Positions 17,746-26,168 of a stretch of 51,492 bases of DNA are shown in pieces. The position numbers and the translations under genes were made by a program. The notes under the pieces are model-generated. The model saw only the letters and a list, made by a program, of their open reading frames with translations, was not told the DNA's origin and did no database searches. Each line of letters begins with the position of its first letter. The stretch's first letter is position 1. Origin of the DNA: Selenomonadales bacterium (GTDB lineage Bacteria > Bacillota > Negativicutes > Sporomusales > UBA7701); the NCBI GenBank assembly GCA_018434945.1, contig JAHDOI010000014.1:1-51492 (forward strand), in the 5' to 3' direction.

Positions 17746-20433
17746 ATGGACAATGAGCTTCTGAACGAATTCATCGTCGAGGCGAAGGGGCATCTCGCGG
17801 TAATAGAAGCAGGTCTCCTGCACCTTGAAGCCGCCGAGGGCGACGACGACACCGTCAACGGGATTTTTCGCGCCGCCCACAGCATCAAAGGAACGGCAAG
17901 CTTCTTCGGGCTGAACAAGATCGTCGAATTGGCCCATATTATCGAGAACCTCTTCGGCGAGCTGCGCGAACAGCGCCTGACGGCAGGCACGGAAATGGTC
18001 GACGCTTTGCTGGCGGCCGCCGACGCGCTTAAGGAGATGATCGACAGCCCGGCCGGCAGCGAACAGTATGATATCGCCGGCCATGCGTCCGCTCTCCGGC
18101 GATTCATGGCTGGCGGGCAAAGCGGGGCGGCGCGGCAGTCCGAGCCGCGCGGGGGGCTGTCGGCCTGGGATTTGTGGAATAAGCTGACCGGCGATGAGCA
18201 AGAAACCGAACCGGCGCAGCCGGCGCCTACCGCGGCCGCGGCACAGCCTGCCGTCCGGAGCGCCGCCGCCGGCGGCCCGCCGGACGCGGCCCGCGACGAT
18301 GGCAAAGCCCGTGAGGTCGTGATGGATGACAGGGTGCGGGTCAGCGTTTCCCTGCTCAACAATCTGCTCAACCTGGCGGGCGAGATGGTGCTGCGGCGCA
18401 ACCAGCTGTTGCGGATCTCCCATGAGGTCGCGGGCCAGGCGCCGCTGATGGAAGCGGTGGCCAAAGGGATCGACGAGTTGACGACCAACCTCCAGAAAAC
18501 AGTGATGAAAACCCGAATGCAGCCGATCGCCAGCGTTTTCAACAAGTTTCCCCGCATCGTGCGCGATCTGTCGCGGAAGGTGGGCAAGGAAGTCGATCTG
18601 ACGATGCAGGGGATGGAGGTCGAACTGGACCGCTCGCTGGTCGAGGCGCTGGTCGATCCGCTGACCCATTTGGTGCGCAATTCTCTTGATCACGGCATCG
18701 AGTCGCCCGATAAGCGGGCGGAGCACGACAAGCCTCCGGCAGGGGCGCTCGTTCTGCGGGCTTACCACGAGAGCGGGCGGGTGATCGTCGATGTCTGCGA
18801 CGACGGCGCCGGCATCGATCTTGAAAAGGTGAAAGCCAAAGCGGTGCAGCGGGGAATCGCCGGCGAAAAGGAAGTCGCCGCCATGAGCGAAGCCGATATC
18901 GTCGGCCTTATCATGACTCCCGGCTTTTCGACGGCGGAGAAGGTCACGGATATTTCCGGCCGCGGCGTCGGCCTCGATGTGGTGAAAACGAACATCGAAA
19001 AATTGGGCGGCAAGATCGAGGTTATTTCCGAGGCCGGGAGGGGGACGACCTTCCGCCTGATCCTGCCGTTGACGCTGGCTATTATCTCCGCTTTCATCGT
19101 CATCGCCGGGAATCAGGCATTCGCCATTCCGCAGGCGAACGTGCGGGAGCTGCTGCTGATACAGCCGGGCGAAAGCGGCCGCAAGGTCGAAATGGTGCAG
19201 GGCAACCCGGTTTTACGTCTACGGGGCCGCATTTTGCCCCTGGTGAGGCTTGAGGATCTGCTTGCCGGGGAAAACCGCCCCGGCGGCGATGCGGCGGGCC
19301 AATATTTTTCCGGCGAGCGGACGCTGAGGGTGCTGGTAATCAAGGCCGGCAACACGGCGTACGGTCTGGTGGTCGATTCAGTTTACGATACGGAGGAGAT
19401 ACTGGTGAAGCCGCTCCCGCCGATTATCGGCGGCTGCGGGGCGTATTCGGGCGTGACCGTCCTCGGCGACGGGAGCATCGCGCTCATCCTCGACACGGAA
19501 AGTCTGCGGCAGCGCGCCGGCATTTCCCTGGACGAGGACGGCCAACTGCCGGCCGCGGCCAATGCCGCGAAACCAGTCGACAGGGAAATGCAGTACCTTC
19601 TGCTGTTCAAATGCTCGGGCGGCGAGCTGCTCGGCCTTGACATGGCGATGGTGGCTAGGGTCGAGAAGATTGACGTGTCCAGGTTGCAGAAGGTCGGTGC
19701 GAAGTATTACTTTTCCTTCCAGGGCCAAACGACGCGGGTTATTCGGCCGGAGCATTACTTGCCGCTCGCGCGCAGGAAAAATAAACCCGCCACCGTTTAT
19801 GTCGTTCTTCCTAAGCTGGTCAAGTTCCCGATCGGTATAATCGCCGAAGAAATCGACGACGCGGTTTATACGACGGTATCGATGGATGAGGGCGGCGTGG
19901 CGGGCAAGGGAATACTGGGTTCGGCGCTCATCGACGGCAAGCTGGTCACGCTGATCAATATCCACGAATTGTTCGCCAAGGCCGCGCCGGAGTATTACAG
20001 CCGGGGTGCCGGACGAAAACGGGCCGGCGGGGGCGACGGATTGTCCCGGACGGAGGAAGACCGTAAGGCCAAGATACTTCTCGCTGAGGATTCGCCGTTC
20101 TTTCTGCGGGTTGTGAAGAGTTATCTGGAAAGCGAAGGTTACGAGGTCGTTACCGCCGAAAACGGGCGAGAGGCGCTGGAGCGGCTACACCAAATCAAGG
20201 TCGATCTTGTGGTGAGCGATATCGAGATGCCGCTGATGAACGGCATCGAATTGGTGCGCGCCATCCGCGCCAATCCGGCGCTTCGCGAGCTGCCGGTGAT
20301 CGCCCTCACATCTCTGACCGACGATAAAAATAGGGAGAAAGGGCTGCGGGCCGGCTTCGATTTGTACGAGCATAAACTGGACCGGACGAGGCTATTGGAG
20401 AAGATCAGCGGGATTTTGCCCGCGAAAGCGTGA
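17746..20433 (+). CDS. cheA: Hybrid chemotaxis histidine kinase CheA with receiver
   Basis: An 895-residue protein: HPt domain with phospho-accepting His45 in FRAAHSIKGTASFF; a short Ala/Pro-rich linker with no clear P2 domain; dimerisation and kinase core (LLNLAGEMVLRRNQLLR, THLVRNSLDHGIESP for the N box, VCDDGAGID and SGRGVGLDVVK for the G boxes); a CheW-like domain (about 450-570), a second CheW-like unit (about 590-720), and a C-terminal receiver with LLAEDSPFF, VVSDIEMPLMNG and the conserved Lys in YEHKLD. It takes receptor signals by its own CheW domains. The ATG at 17746 starts at the HPt helix; no CheW, CheR or CheB genes are adjacent. Confidence 0.92.
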   Translation: MDNELLNEFIVEAKGHLAVIEAGLLHLEAAEGDDDTVNGIFRAAHSIKGTASFFGLNKIVELAHIIENLFGELREQRLTAGTEMVDALLAAADALKEMIDSPAGSEQYDIAGHASALRRFMAGGQSGAARQSEPRGGLSAWDLWNKLTGDEQETEPAQPAPTAAAAQPAVRSAAAGGPPDAARDDGKAREVVMDDRVRVSVSLLNNLLNLAGEMVLRRNQLLRISHEVAGQAPLMEAVAKGIDELTTNLQKTVMKTRMQPIASVFNKFPRIVRDLSRKVGKEVDLTMQGMEVELDRSLVEALVDPLTHLVRNSLDHGIESPDKRAEHDKPPAGALVLRAYHESGRVIVDVCDDGAGIDLEKVKAKAVQRGIAGEKEVAAMSEADIVGLIMTPGFSTAEKVTDISGRGVGLDVVKTNIEKLGGKIEVISEAGRGTTFRLILPLTLAIISAFIVIAGNQAFAIPQANVRELLLIQPGESGRKVEMVQGNPVLRLRGRILPLVRLEDLLAGENRPGGDAAGQYFSGERTLRVLVIKAGNTAYGLVVDSVYDTEEILVKPLPPIIGGCGAYSGVTVLGDGSIALILDTESLRQRAGISLDEDGQLPAAANAAKPVDREMQYLLLFKCSGGELLGLDMAMVARVEKIDVSRLQKVGAKYYFSFQGQTTRVIRPEHYLPLARRKNKPATVYVVLPKLVKFPIGIIAEEIDDAVYTTVSMDEGGVAGKGILGSALIDGKLVTLINIHELFAKAAPEYYSRGAGRKRAGGGDGLSRTEEDRKAKILLAEDSPFFLRVVKSYLESEGYEVVTAENGREALERLHQIKVDLVVSDIEMPLMNGIELVRAIRANPALRELPVIALTSLTDDKNREKGLRAGFDLYEHKLDRTRLLEKISGILPAKA

Positions 20434-20454
20434 CCGGCCGGGGGAGGAAAAACG

Positions 20455-21462
20455 ATGGCCCGAGTGATGATTGTCGATGATTCCTACGTGGTCCGGAAAG
20501 CTCTGGGGAGGATCCTGACCGAGCTTGGTCACACAGTGGTGGCCGAAGTGGCCGACGGAGCGCAGGCGCTGAGCGAATACACGAGTCAGCAGCCGGATAT
20601 CGTAACGATGGATTTAACAATGCCGGGGATGAATGGTGCCGAGGTCACTTCGCGAATAATCGAAAGGTTCCCGGCGGCGCGGATTATCGTGGTCAGCGCC
20701 TCCGAGGAGAAGCAGGTCGTGCTGGACGCCCTGGAGCGGGGGGCTAGGCATTATATTATCAAGCCGATCACGCCCGAAAAAGTGGCGACAACGATCGACA
20801 ATGTCCTCCAGCAGCAATTCGATCAGCAGACGTACAGGGAGCTTATCCGCAAAGTCAAGCTGGCCGGCGGCATCGAAAATGTCCTGACATCCAACGAGCA
20901 CCGGGCGGTGCGCGTCCTCATCGTCGACGATTCGGCGGTGGCCAGGAAAAGTCTGCGGGAGATAGTCGCCGAACTGGGCTATATCGTGGCAGGCGAGGCG
21001 GAGAACGGATCGCAGGCTTTTGTGGAATACACCCGCTGTAAGCCCGATATTGTGACGATGGATCTGACGATGCAGGGCATGAGCGGAGCGGAGGCTACGT
21101 CGAAGATCATCGCCGCCTTCCCCGAGGCGAGGATTATCGTGATCAGCGCAATTGAGGAGCGACGCGTGGTCGTCGATGCATTGGAGAGGGGCGCGCGGCA
21201 TTTTATCATCAAGCCGATCACCCGGGAAAAGATTGCGGCGGTCTTCGGCAACGTCCTCCGCCAGAATTTCGATCCGGACAAGCACCGCGAGCTGGTCGGC
21301 AAACTTAAGTCCACGCTCGATGGCGTTTCCTTGATGAGGGATGCCGAATATCTGCCTCCTTACCGGATTACTCGCGACGATAAGCTTACGCTGGTGGAGA
21401 TCAACGCCAACCTGTCGTTAACCAGCTGTCAGTCGCTGTCATCGAGCTGGCGGAATTTCTGA
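20455..21462 (+). CDS. Tandem receiver-domain response regulator (C-terminus frameshifted)
   Basis: Two CheY-like receivers in tandem: residues 1-120 (VMIVDDSYVVRKAL, phospho-Asp in VTMDLTMPGMNG, Lys in YIIKPI) and about 155-275 (VLIVDDSAVARKSL, VTMDLTMQGMSG, FIIKPI). They are clearly duplicates of each other; the usual Pro after the Asp block is Gln in the second. After LTLVEINANLS the annotated frame runs into SCQSLSSSWRNF and a TGA; the continuing frame to 21671 carries the lost C-terminal domain. RBS GGGGAGGAAA precedes the ATG. It is the last gene of the receptor-CheA module. Confidence 0.88.
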   Translation: MARVMIVDDSYVVRKALGRILTELGHTVVAEVADGAQALSEYTSQQPDIVTMDLTMPGMNGAEVTSRIIERFPAARIIVVSASEEKQVVLDALERGARHYIIKPITPEKVATTIDNVLQQQFDQQTYRELIRKVKLAGGIENVLTSNEHRAVRVLIVDDSAVARKSLREIVAELGYIVAGEAENGSQAFVEYTRCKPDIVTMDLTMQGMSGAEATSKIIAAFPEARIIVISAIEERRVVVDALERGARHFIIKPITREKIAAVFGNVLRQNFDPDKHRELVGKLKSTLDGVSLMRDAEYLPPYRITRDDKLTLVEINANLSLTSCQSLSSSWRNF

Positions 21463-21671
21463 CCTTTGAGCCGCGGGTGCTGTTTGATTTCGGGTCGACC
21501 CCGAGAATGAGGAAGTCGATTCTCGCCGAATTAGGCAAGCTCGTCCAGACGATCGAAGGCAGCGCCGGCAAAGTGAAGGCGGTTTCGCGCAACCCGTCGT
21601 TCGTCGAACTGGTGTCGGCGGAAGACGGCGATCCTTCTCTGGCGGCGGTGCTGCAATACTTTGCGGGCTGA
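21420..21671 (+). pseudogene. Detached C-terminal domain of the tandem receiver protein
   Basis: From 21420 a second frame reads NQLSVAVIELAEFL, then FEPRVLFDFGSTPRMRKSIL and on to a stop at 21669-21671. It would fuse smoothly to the upstream INANLS, giving a strand-helix-strand pattern (INANLS ... IELAEFL ... VLFDFGST) resembling a STAS domain. A one-base loss near 21415-21420 explains the break. Whether the loss is real or a sequencing error cannot be settled here. Confidence 0.65.
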
Positions 21672-21672
21672 C

Positions 21673-21706
21673 GAAAATGCCCCGGCAGTTGCCGGGGCAT
21701 TTTCGC
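21673..21706 (+). terminator. Terminator of the chemotaxis module
   Basis: A near-perfect 14-bp stem with arms GAAAATGCCCCGGC and GCCGGGGCATTTTC around an AGTT loop, placed right after the second-frame stop at 21671. This placement supports the longer, frameshift-repaired gene as the true end. Confidence 0.9.
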
Positions 21707-22157
21707 GCTAAAAGTTTTTTTCTCATTATTTAGGATATTTGCGCAAATTTAGCCGGATTATAGAGGAAACTTATATATTTGTCGAATATGATTTAAAAAG
21801 GGTCTTTTTTTAAAGTTATGTGTGCAAAGCGGCGGGAGCCTGTTAATTGCCTGCGACCTAATGACGTACAGGCGGCCGGCGGCAGCGGCGCCGCCTGCGG
21901 CCGGCCCCGTACGTCTCCGGCCGGGAGTCGGCCTCTAAGACGCGACTGAGGGCGGAACGCCCCGGCAAAATGAGTGATAATCTGCCCGTTATGACAGAAA
22001 CTAATCCCGACGAAATTATCGCTGCCGTCGTTTGTTTAGGGAGGAGCGGAGCTGTGGTCGTCCCGGCGGGCCACCTGGCGGGGTTGAAGTCTCGCCCTGC
22101 CGGGCTGTAGATAATTGGGGCAAGTAAAGTCATGGAGGCGATGGAGGCGGTTATGAC
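21707..22157 (+). other. Long structured gap before disA
   Basis: No gene is convincing here. The first 110 bases are A+T-rich (possible promoter region). A long, nearly perfect palindrome follows at 21863-21915 (GACGTAC ... GTACGTC outer arms, inner GCGGCCGGCGGC against GCCGCCTGCGGCC), then two smaller G+C hairpins. A 46-codon frame at 21970-22110 has only a weak ribosome site. The arrangement suggests a structured leader or small RNA upstream of disA; I recognise no known riboswitch. Confidence 0.4.
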
Positions 22158-23240
22158 GTGACAAAGGACCGGGAAGAACAACTATGGGACGCAAGATTCG
22201 TTAAAACGCTGAAGTATCTCGCCCCCGGCACCATGCTCCGCGAGGGGCTGGAGAACGTTCTCCGCGCCAAGATGGGAGCGCTGGTGGTCGTGGGCGACGG
22301 CCCCAAGGTCATGGCAGTGGTGGACGGCGGGTTCGCCATCAACTGTGAGTATTCTCCGGAGGGGTTTTACGAACTGGCGAAGATGGACGGCGCGCTGGTG
22401 CTGTCCGCGGACGCGCGGCGGATAGTGTACGGCAACGCTCAGCTCGTTCCCGACGCCGCGGTGCCCACGACGGAAACGGGCACACGCCACCGCACCGCCG
22501 AACGGGTGGCCCGGCAGACGGGGGCGCTGGTGATCGCCATCTCCCAGCGGCGTAACATTATCACCGTGTATCTCGGCAATCTCCGCTATACCCTGAAGGA
22601 TATCACCGTTATCCTCAGCCGCGCCAACCAGGCACTGCAGACGCTGGAGAAGTACAAGTCGGTGCTGACGGACGGGCTGCTGACGCTCAGCGCCCTCGAA
22701 TTCGAGGATCTCGCCACCTTAAGCGACGTGGCGGCGGTAATCATCAGGGCCGAACATGTCAGCCGCATCGCCACCGAGATCGGGCGCAACATCATCGAAC
22801 TCGGCAGCGAGGGACGGCTCATCAGTATGCAGCTGGACGAGCTCACCCCCGAGGAGGACGACGCCCTGCTGCTCATCCGCGATTACTGTGTGACCGCGGA
22901 CGCCAAGACCCACGAGGCGGTGCGCGAGCAACTGGCCGCCCTGCCCGAGGACAGCCTCGACCCTTACAACGTCTGCCGTATCCTCGGCTACGGCGTGACC
23001 CCCAACGCCATCGACGTGCCGGTTGTGCCGCGCGGCTTCAGGCTGCTGAACCGCATTCCCCGCCTGCCGATGCCGGTGGTCGAGAATCTTGTCAGCCATT
23101 TCAAAACCCTCAAACGGGTTTTTACCGCCACCATCGAGGAACTGGACGAGGTCGACGGCATCGGCGAGGTCCGCGCCAAAACAATAAGGGACGGCCTCAA
23201 GCGCCTCCGCGAACAGGCGCTGCTCGACCGCCATTCGTGA
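22158..23240 (+). CDS. disA: DNA integrity scanning diadenylate cyclase DisA
   Basis: A 360-residue DisA. The diadenylate cyclase domain carries both catalytic signatures, KMDGALVLS (DGA) and TGTRHRTAERVARQTGALVIAIS (RHR); a helical spine follows, and the C-terminus is a helix-hairpin-helix DNA-binding unit (LDEVDGIGEVRAKTIRDGLKRL). It makes c-di-AMP from two ATP and reports DNA integrity, delaying sporulation when DNA is damaged. The GTG start has GGAGGCGG 7 bases upstream. It is separated from radA by the chemotaxis module. Confidence 0.97.
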   Translation: MTKDREEQLWDARFVKTLKYLAPGTMLREGLENVLRAKMGALVVVGDGPKVMAVVDGGFAINCEYSPEGFYELAKMDGALVLSADARRIVYGNAQLVPDAAVPTTETGTRHRTAERVARQTGALVIAISQRRNIITVYLGNLRYTLKDITVILSRANQALQTLEKYKSVLTDGLLTLSALEFEDLATLSDVAAVIIRAEHVSRIATEIGRNIIELGSEGRLISMQLDELTPEEDDALLLIRDYCVTADAKTHEAVREQLAALPEDSLDPYNVCRILGYGVTPNAIDVPVVPRGFRLLNRIPRLPMPVVENLVSHFKTLKRVFTATIEELDEVDGIGEVRAKTIRDGLKRLREQALLDRHS

Positions 23241-23256
23241 TCCGTAAGGTCTTATC

Positions 23257-23598
23257 TTATTTCTTTTTCTTCTCATCCTGACCGTTTTTGGGGATGCCGA
23301 CGTTTTCGACGAACCGGGCGTAAGCCCGGTTTTCTTCTATCCTTACGATTTCGTAGCGCTTGTTTTCCTCGGTGATGAGTTCGTCGCCGAGGCTGACCAC
23401 CAGGGGAACGTACATGAGCATCCGGTCGGTCTCTTCCTCGAGGATGACGTAGTGGTCGTAGACCTTTTGCGGCGCCTGTTCGGGTTTCTGCTGGATGGGC
23501 AGCAGGTTGAGGGGCAGCATGCCGGGCAGCAGGTAGACGGCGATGCCGACGACCAGCAAGACGGCGACGAGGATTAATAGACGCCTCTTGGCAACCAC
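23257..23598 (-). CDS. Small membrane-anchored partner of SpoIIP
   Basis: A 113-residue protein with an N-terminal transmembrane anchor (LLILVAVLLVVGIAVYLLPG), a Gln/Pro linker and a small soluble domain YVILEEETDRMLMYVPLVVSLGD followed by ITEENKRYEIVRIEENRAYARF and a Lys-rich tail. The domain is visibly related to the N-terminal part of the SpoIIP encoded just upstream (LVVxxGDxxIxExN ... AxAR pattern shared). Eighteen bases separate the genes, so they form an operon. Function unknown; a role in the engulfment machinery is an inference from this kinship. Confidence 0.7.
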   Translation of the reverse strand: MVAKRRLLILVAVLLVVGIAVYLLPGMLPLNLLPIQQKPEQAPQKVYDHYVILEEETDRMLMYVPLVVSLGDELITEENKRYEIVRIEENRAYARFVENVGIPKNGQDEKKKK

Positions 23599-23616
23599 GG
23601 CTGTTCTCCCCTTGTT

Positions 23617-24783
23617 CTAATCCTTGCGTTTTTTGCCGAGGAAATTGGTGAATTCGAGGCGGCGGAAGCGGGCCAGTTTGCGCTTGGCTTCCCGCCAGCT
23701 GCCGGTGCTGATGAAGAAGAACCCGGCGATCCCGGCGACGAGGACGGCGACGATGTTCATGATGTCGCGGCCGAAGCCGCTTTCGTCGGCGGCAGGGGGT
23801 TCGCCGCCAGGCGGCGCGGCCGCGGCGGGGCTTTGGGCAGCCGGCGCGAGGAAGAGGGGGACGATGTCGGCGAACAGGGCGGCGGTGCGTTCGGCAGCCT
23901 CCCTGGAGTTATATTGGGTGCCCATTTCGACCAGCATCGTCCGCGGGCTGAGGTCCTGGTTGTAGTTGCCGTGAGCGATGAAGATGCCGCGCGCCAGGCC
24001 CTTGTGCTTCGAGTCGACCGCGGCTTTGATCTTTTTGGCGTAGTTCATGGTCGTCTGGCGGTTCTGGTTCTGGCGGCCCACGACGAGGAGCATCTTGGTC
24101 GCCGGCTGGCCGCCGACGGTGGCCTGGTAGGCGCTGGCCGGCGCGCTGTCGCGGTGGATGTCGAACGAGGCGGCCGGGCCTTGCTCAAGCAGGCGTTTGA
24201 AGGTGCGGCGCGAGCGGTGGTATGCGTTGGCGTCGTGGGGGTCGTGGCGCGTCTGGTCGTTTTCGACCGCGTAGCCGAGCTCGACGAGGCGCTGGGCGAA
24301 CGCGCCGCCCACTTTATAGATGCCGCCGTTGCCCTTGATGGTCGCTTTGCCGTCGGTGGGGATGTAAGATTCGTCGTTGTGGGTGTAGTAGATGGCGATG
24401 AGTTGCTGCGGCGGCCCCGGTGAGGGCGCCTGCAGGCCGTCGGGGACAGGGGCGGCCGGTGCGGGCGGGGCAGCCCCGCCCGGCGGCGATGCCGGAGCCT
24501 GGGCCGGGACGCTCGCCTCGATTTCCGCCAGGGGCTCGTCGCGCAGGTACCGCGCTTTGGCCAGCGTTCCCTCGACGGCGCTTACCTCGAAAAGGCGGTT
24601 GTCTTCGCTGATGAACATGTCGCCGGGACGGACCACCAGCCCTGTTTCCAGGATGACGGCGCCGCGCTCGTCGACCACGGTCATATAGCCGTCGATCAGC
24701 TCGTGGCCGTTTTCGGCGGCCGCGGACAAAAGCGGCGGGGCGAGACAGAGACAGAGTGCCAGGATTAACGCAACGCGGCCCAT
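23617..24783 (-). CDS. spoIIP: Stage II sporulation protein P (peptidoglycan hydrolase)
   Basis: A 388-residue protein with a signal peptide, an N-terminal extra domain (about 30-90), an Ala/Pro linker, and the SpoIIP catalytic domain: AIYYTHNDESYIPTDG, THDPHDANAYHRSRRTFKRLL, FDIHRDS and HGNYNQDLSPRTMLVEMGTQYNSREEA-like end. A C-terminal transmembrane helix (MNIVAVLVAGIAGFFFISTG) follows. SpoIIP cleaves peptidoglycan during engulfment with SpoIID and SpoIIM. The ATG at 24783 is preceded by GAGGTG; an upstream TTG is less likely. The N-terminal domain is shared with the small downstream protein. Confidence 0.93.
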   Translation of the reverse strand: MGRVALILALCLCLAPPLLSAAAENGHELIDGYMTVVDERGAVILETGLVVRPGDMFISEDNRLFEVSAVEGTLAKARYLRDEPLAEIEASVPAQAPASPPGGAAPPAPAAPVPDGLQAPSPGPPQQLIAIYYTHNDESYIPTDGKATIKGNGGIYKVGGAFAQRLVELGYAVENDQTRHDPHDANAYHRSRRTFKRLLEQGPAASFDIHRDSAPASAYQATVGGQPATKMLLVVGRQNQNRQTTMNYAKKIKAAVDSKHKGLARGIFIAHGNYNQDLSPRTMLVEMGTQYNSREAAERTAALFADIVPLFLAPAAQSPAAAAPPGGEPPAADESGFGRDIMNIVAVLVAGIAGFFFISTGSWREAKRKLARFRRLEFTNFLGKKRKD

Positions 24784-24872
24784 GACGGCACCTCGCAAAT
24801 AAGGAGTCTGGGTCTAGGATAACCTGGCGCTTGTCTATTTATGTGGCGACGCCGTTCGCCGACTATGATGGA

Positions 24873-24905
24873 AAGGCCGCCGGGGGCTGTGCCCCCGGCG
24901 GCCTT
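24873..24905 (-). terminator. Hairpin after the MazG-like gene
   Basis: A perfect 15-bp stem (AAGGCCGCCGGGGGC and its complement) around a 3-base loop between the minus-strand genes; no strong T run follows, so it may be a weak terminator or transcript-stabilising hairpin. Confidence 0.65.
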
Positions 24906-24917
24906 ATGTGGGATGTT

Positions 24918-25313
24918 TCAGGAGAGGTGGAATACCCCCAAAGTCGCTATGTTGCGGTGTTCGCGGCGGAGGACGCCGTGGAGGCTGAGACCGGCGATGT
25001 TGCATAAGGCGGCGGTGTAGAAGAGACTGCGGCCCAGCTCCTTTGTGAGCACTTCTTTGCAATGTTCGCACGGTTCGCCGGAGACGTGGGACGAGACGAA
25101 GTTCTTCAGGTCGCTGTACTCAACCTCTGCGGGGGCGGACTGGCGGCCTGCCTTGATTTCCACGCAGCCGCACTCGGTGACGGCTTTGGCCAGCGCACGG
25201 TTTACCCGGGCCGTAGCTTCCTGGTATTTAGTGAGAACATCGAGGACGCTGCGGTGGCGGATAAGGTATTCATCCACCGCCGCCTGGAAGTCTGCGCAGC
25301 ACTTGTCATCCAC
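24918..25313 (-). CDS. DUF1573-type, MazG-like small protein
   Basis: A 131-residue all-helical protein: FQAAVDEYLIRHRSVLDVLTKYQEATARVNRALAKAVTECGCVEI, then CEHCKEVLTKELGRSLFYTAALCNIAGLSL and LGVFHLS at the end. The RHRSxLDVLTK and CEHC features are typical of a Firmicute family often annotated DUF1573, and the C-terminal part resembles MazG-type nucleotide pyrophosphohydrolases, though the usual metal-binding ExxE motif is not evident. The GTG start has GAGGTG 9 bases upstream. Transcribed alone, divergent from carD. Confidence 0.55.
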   Translation of the reverse strand: MDDKCCADFQAAVDEYLIRHRSVLDVLTKYQEATARVNRALAKAVTECGCVEIKAGRQSAPAEVEYSDLKNFVSSHVSGEPCEHCKEVLTKELGRSLFYTAALCNIAGLSLHGVLRREHRNIATLGVFHLS

Positions 25314-25460
25314 TCGGCCAACACCTCGCTTTAGGCTTATTATATAAATACCGTTCCGCCGTTGTCAATGGCTGCCCCCGTATCCGGCTGAGAAAGTGCG
25401 GCCGGGTTTTCGCAATCCGGCGGCGGCCCGGAGGCAGGAAAAATTCTTAAAAATCATTCA

Positions 25461-25490
25461 TTGACAAGAAACGGAGGCCTGTGATAAAAT
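25461..25490 (+). promoter_or_regulatory. carD promoter P1
   Basis: TTGACA (25461-25466), 18-base spacer, TAAAAT (25485-25490); the start point would be about 60 bases before the carD ATG. Confidence 0.65.
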
Positions 25491-25498
25491 ATTTGATT

Positions 25499-25528
25499 TT
25501 GACAGAGGTATGACCTATGTGATATACT
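25499..25528 (+). promoter_or_regulatory. carD promoter P2
   Basis: A second TTGACA (25499-25504), 18-base spacer with TGA just before TATACT (25523-25528). The start point would be about 20 bases before the ATG, giving a short leader with GGGAGGTG. Confidence 0.65.
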
Positions 25529-25555
25529 ATACGCATACGCTAGGGAGGTGCCGCG

Positions 25556-26050
25556 ATGTTGATGATTGGCGACAAAGTAGTCTACCCCATGCATGGAGCA
25601 GGGGTGATCGAAGCAGTCGAAGAGCACGAGGTGCTCGGTCAGCGGCAGTTCTACTATATCCTGACAATGCCTTACGGCGGCATGCGGGTGATGATCCCGC
25701 TGAAGAACGCCGACAGCGTCGGCCTGCGCGGCGTGATCGGCGAACCGGAGATTGCGAAGGTTATCGATGTCCTCCGCACCGCTCCCGCCCAGACCAACGC
25801 CAACTGGAACCGGCGGTTCAACGCCAACCTGTCGAAGATCAAGAGCGGCAACATCTTCGAGGTGGCCGAGGTGGTTCGCAACCTCATGCTGCAGGACAAG
25901 ATAAAGAAGTTGTCCACCGGTGAACGGCGGCTTCTGGATACGGCCAGGCAGATTCTCGTAAGCGAACTCGTGTTGGTCTGCAACAAGGACCTCTGTAGCG
26001 TGGAAGCCTGGATCGACGGCCTATTTCATGAAAATACGCCAGGCAACTGA
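25556..26050 (+). CDS. carD: CarD family RNA polymerase-binding regulator
   Basis: A 164-residue CarD: an N-terminal Tudor-like RNA polymerase interaction domain (IGDKVVYPMHGAGVIEAVEEHEVLG, RVMIPLKNADSVGLRGVI) and a C-terminal all-helical domain (RFNANLSKIKSGNIFEVAEVVRNLML, LSTGERRLLDTARQIL). CarD stabilises open complexes at promoters, including rRNA promoters. Two tandem promoters precede it and its terminator overlaps the end of the coding region. Together with yacL and ispDF it forms the conserved Firmicute order. Confidence 0.93.
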   Translation: MLMIGDKVVYPMHGAGVIEAVEEHEVLGQRQFYYILTMPYGGMRVMIPLKNADSVGLRGVIGEPEIAKVIDVLRTAPAQTNANWNRRFNANLSKIKSGNIFEVAEVVRNLMLQDKIKKLSTGERRLLDTARQILVSELVLVCNKDLCSVEAWIDGLFHENTPGN

Positions 26051-26061
26051 CGTATTTTTTT
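26031..26061 (+). terminator. carD terminator overlapping the stop codon
   Basis: AAAATACG/CGTATTTT stem plus eight T residues; the left arm and loop lie within the last codons and stop of carD. Confidence 0.8.
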
Positions 26062-26111
26062 GTGAACACGGGTTAAACTAACTGCGATTTCCAATTTATG
26101 TATTTTCCGGC

Positions 26112-26140
26112 TTGTCGGCAGGCACATTGTCCTATATAAT
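26112..26140 (+). promoter_or_regulatory. Promoter of yacL
   Basis: TTGTCG (26112-26117), exact 17-base spacer and consensus TATAAT (26135-26140), about 30 bases before the start codon. Confidence 0.7.
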
Positions 26141-26168
26141 TTAATAGTGACCGATAGGAGGTGAAATA

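Noticed and set aside
21970..22110. 46-codon reading frame upstream of disA
   Set aside because: Weak ribosome site, no recognisable motif and position inside a hairpin-rich stretch; too little to call a gene.
21707..22157. c-di-GMP or c-di-AMP riboswitch before disA
   Set aside because: Some short words (GCAAAGC) recall the c-di-GMP aptamer, but the conserved core and the tetraloop-receptor elements cannot be placed, and no terminator switch is visible.
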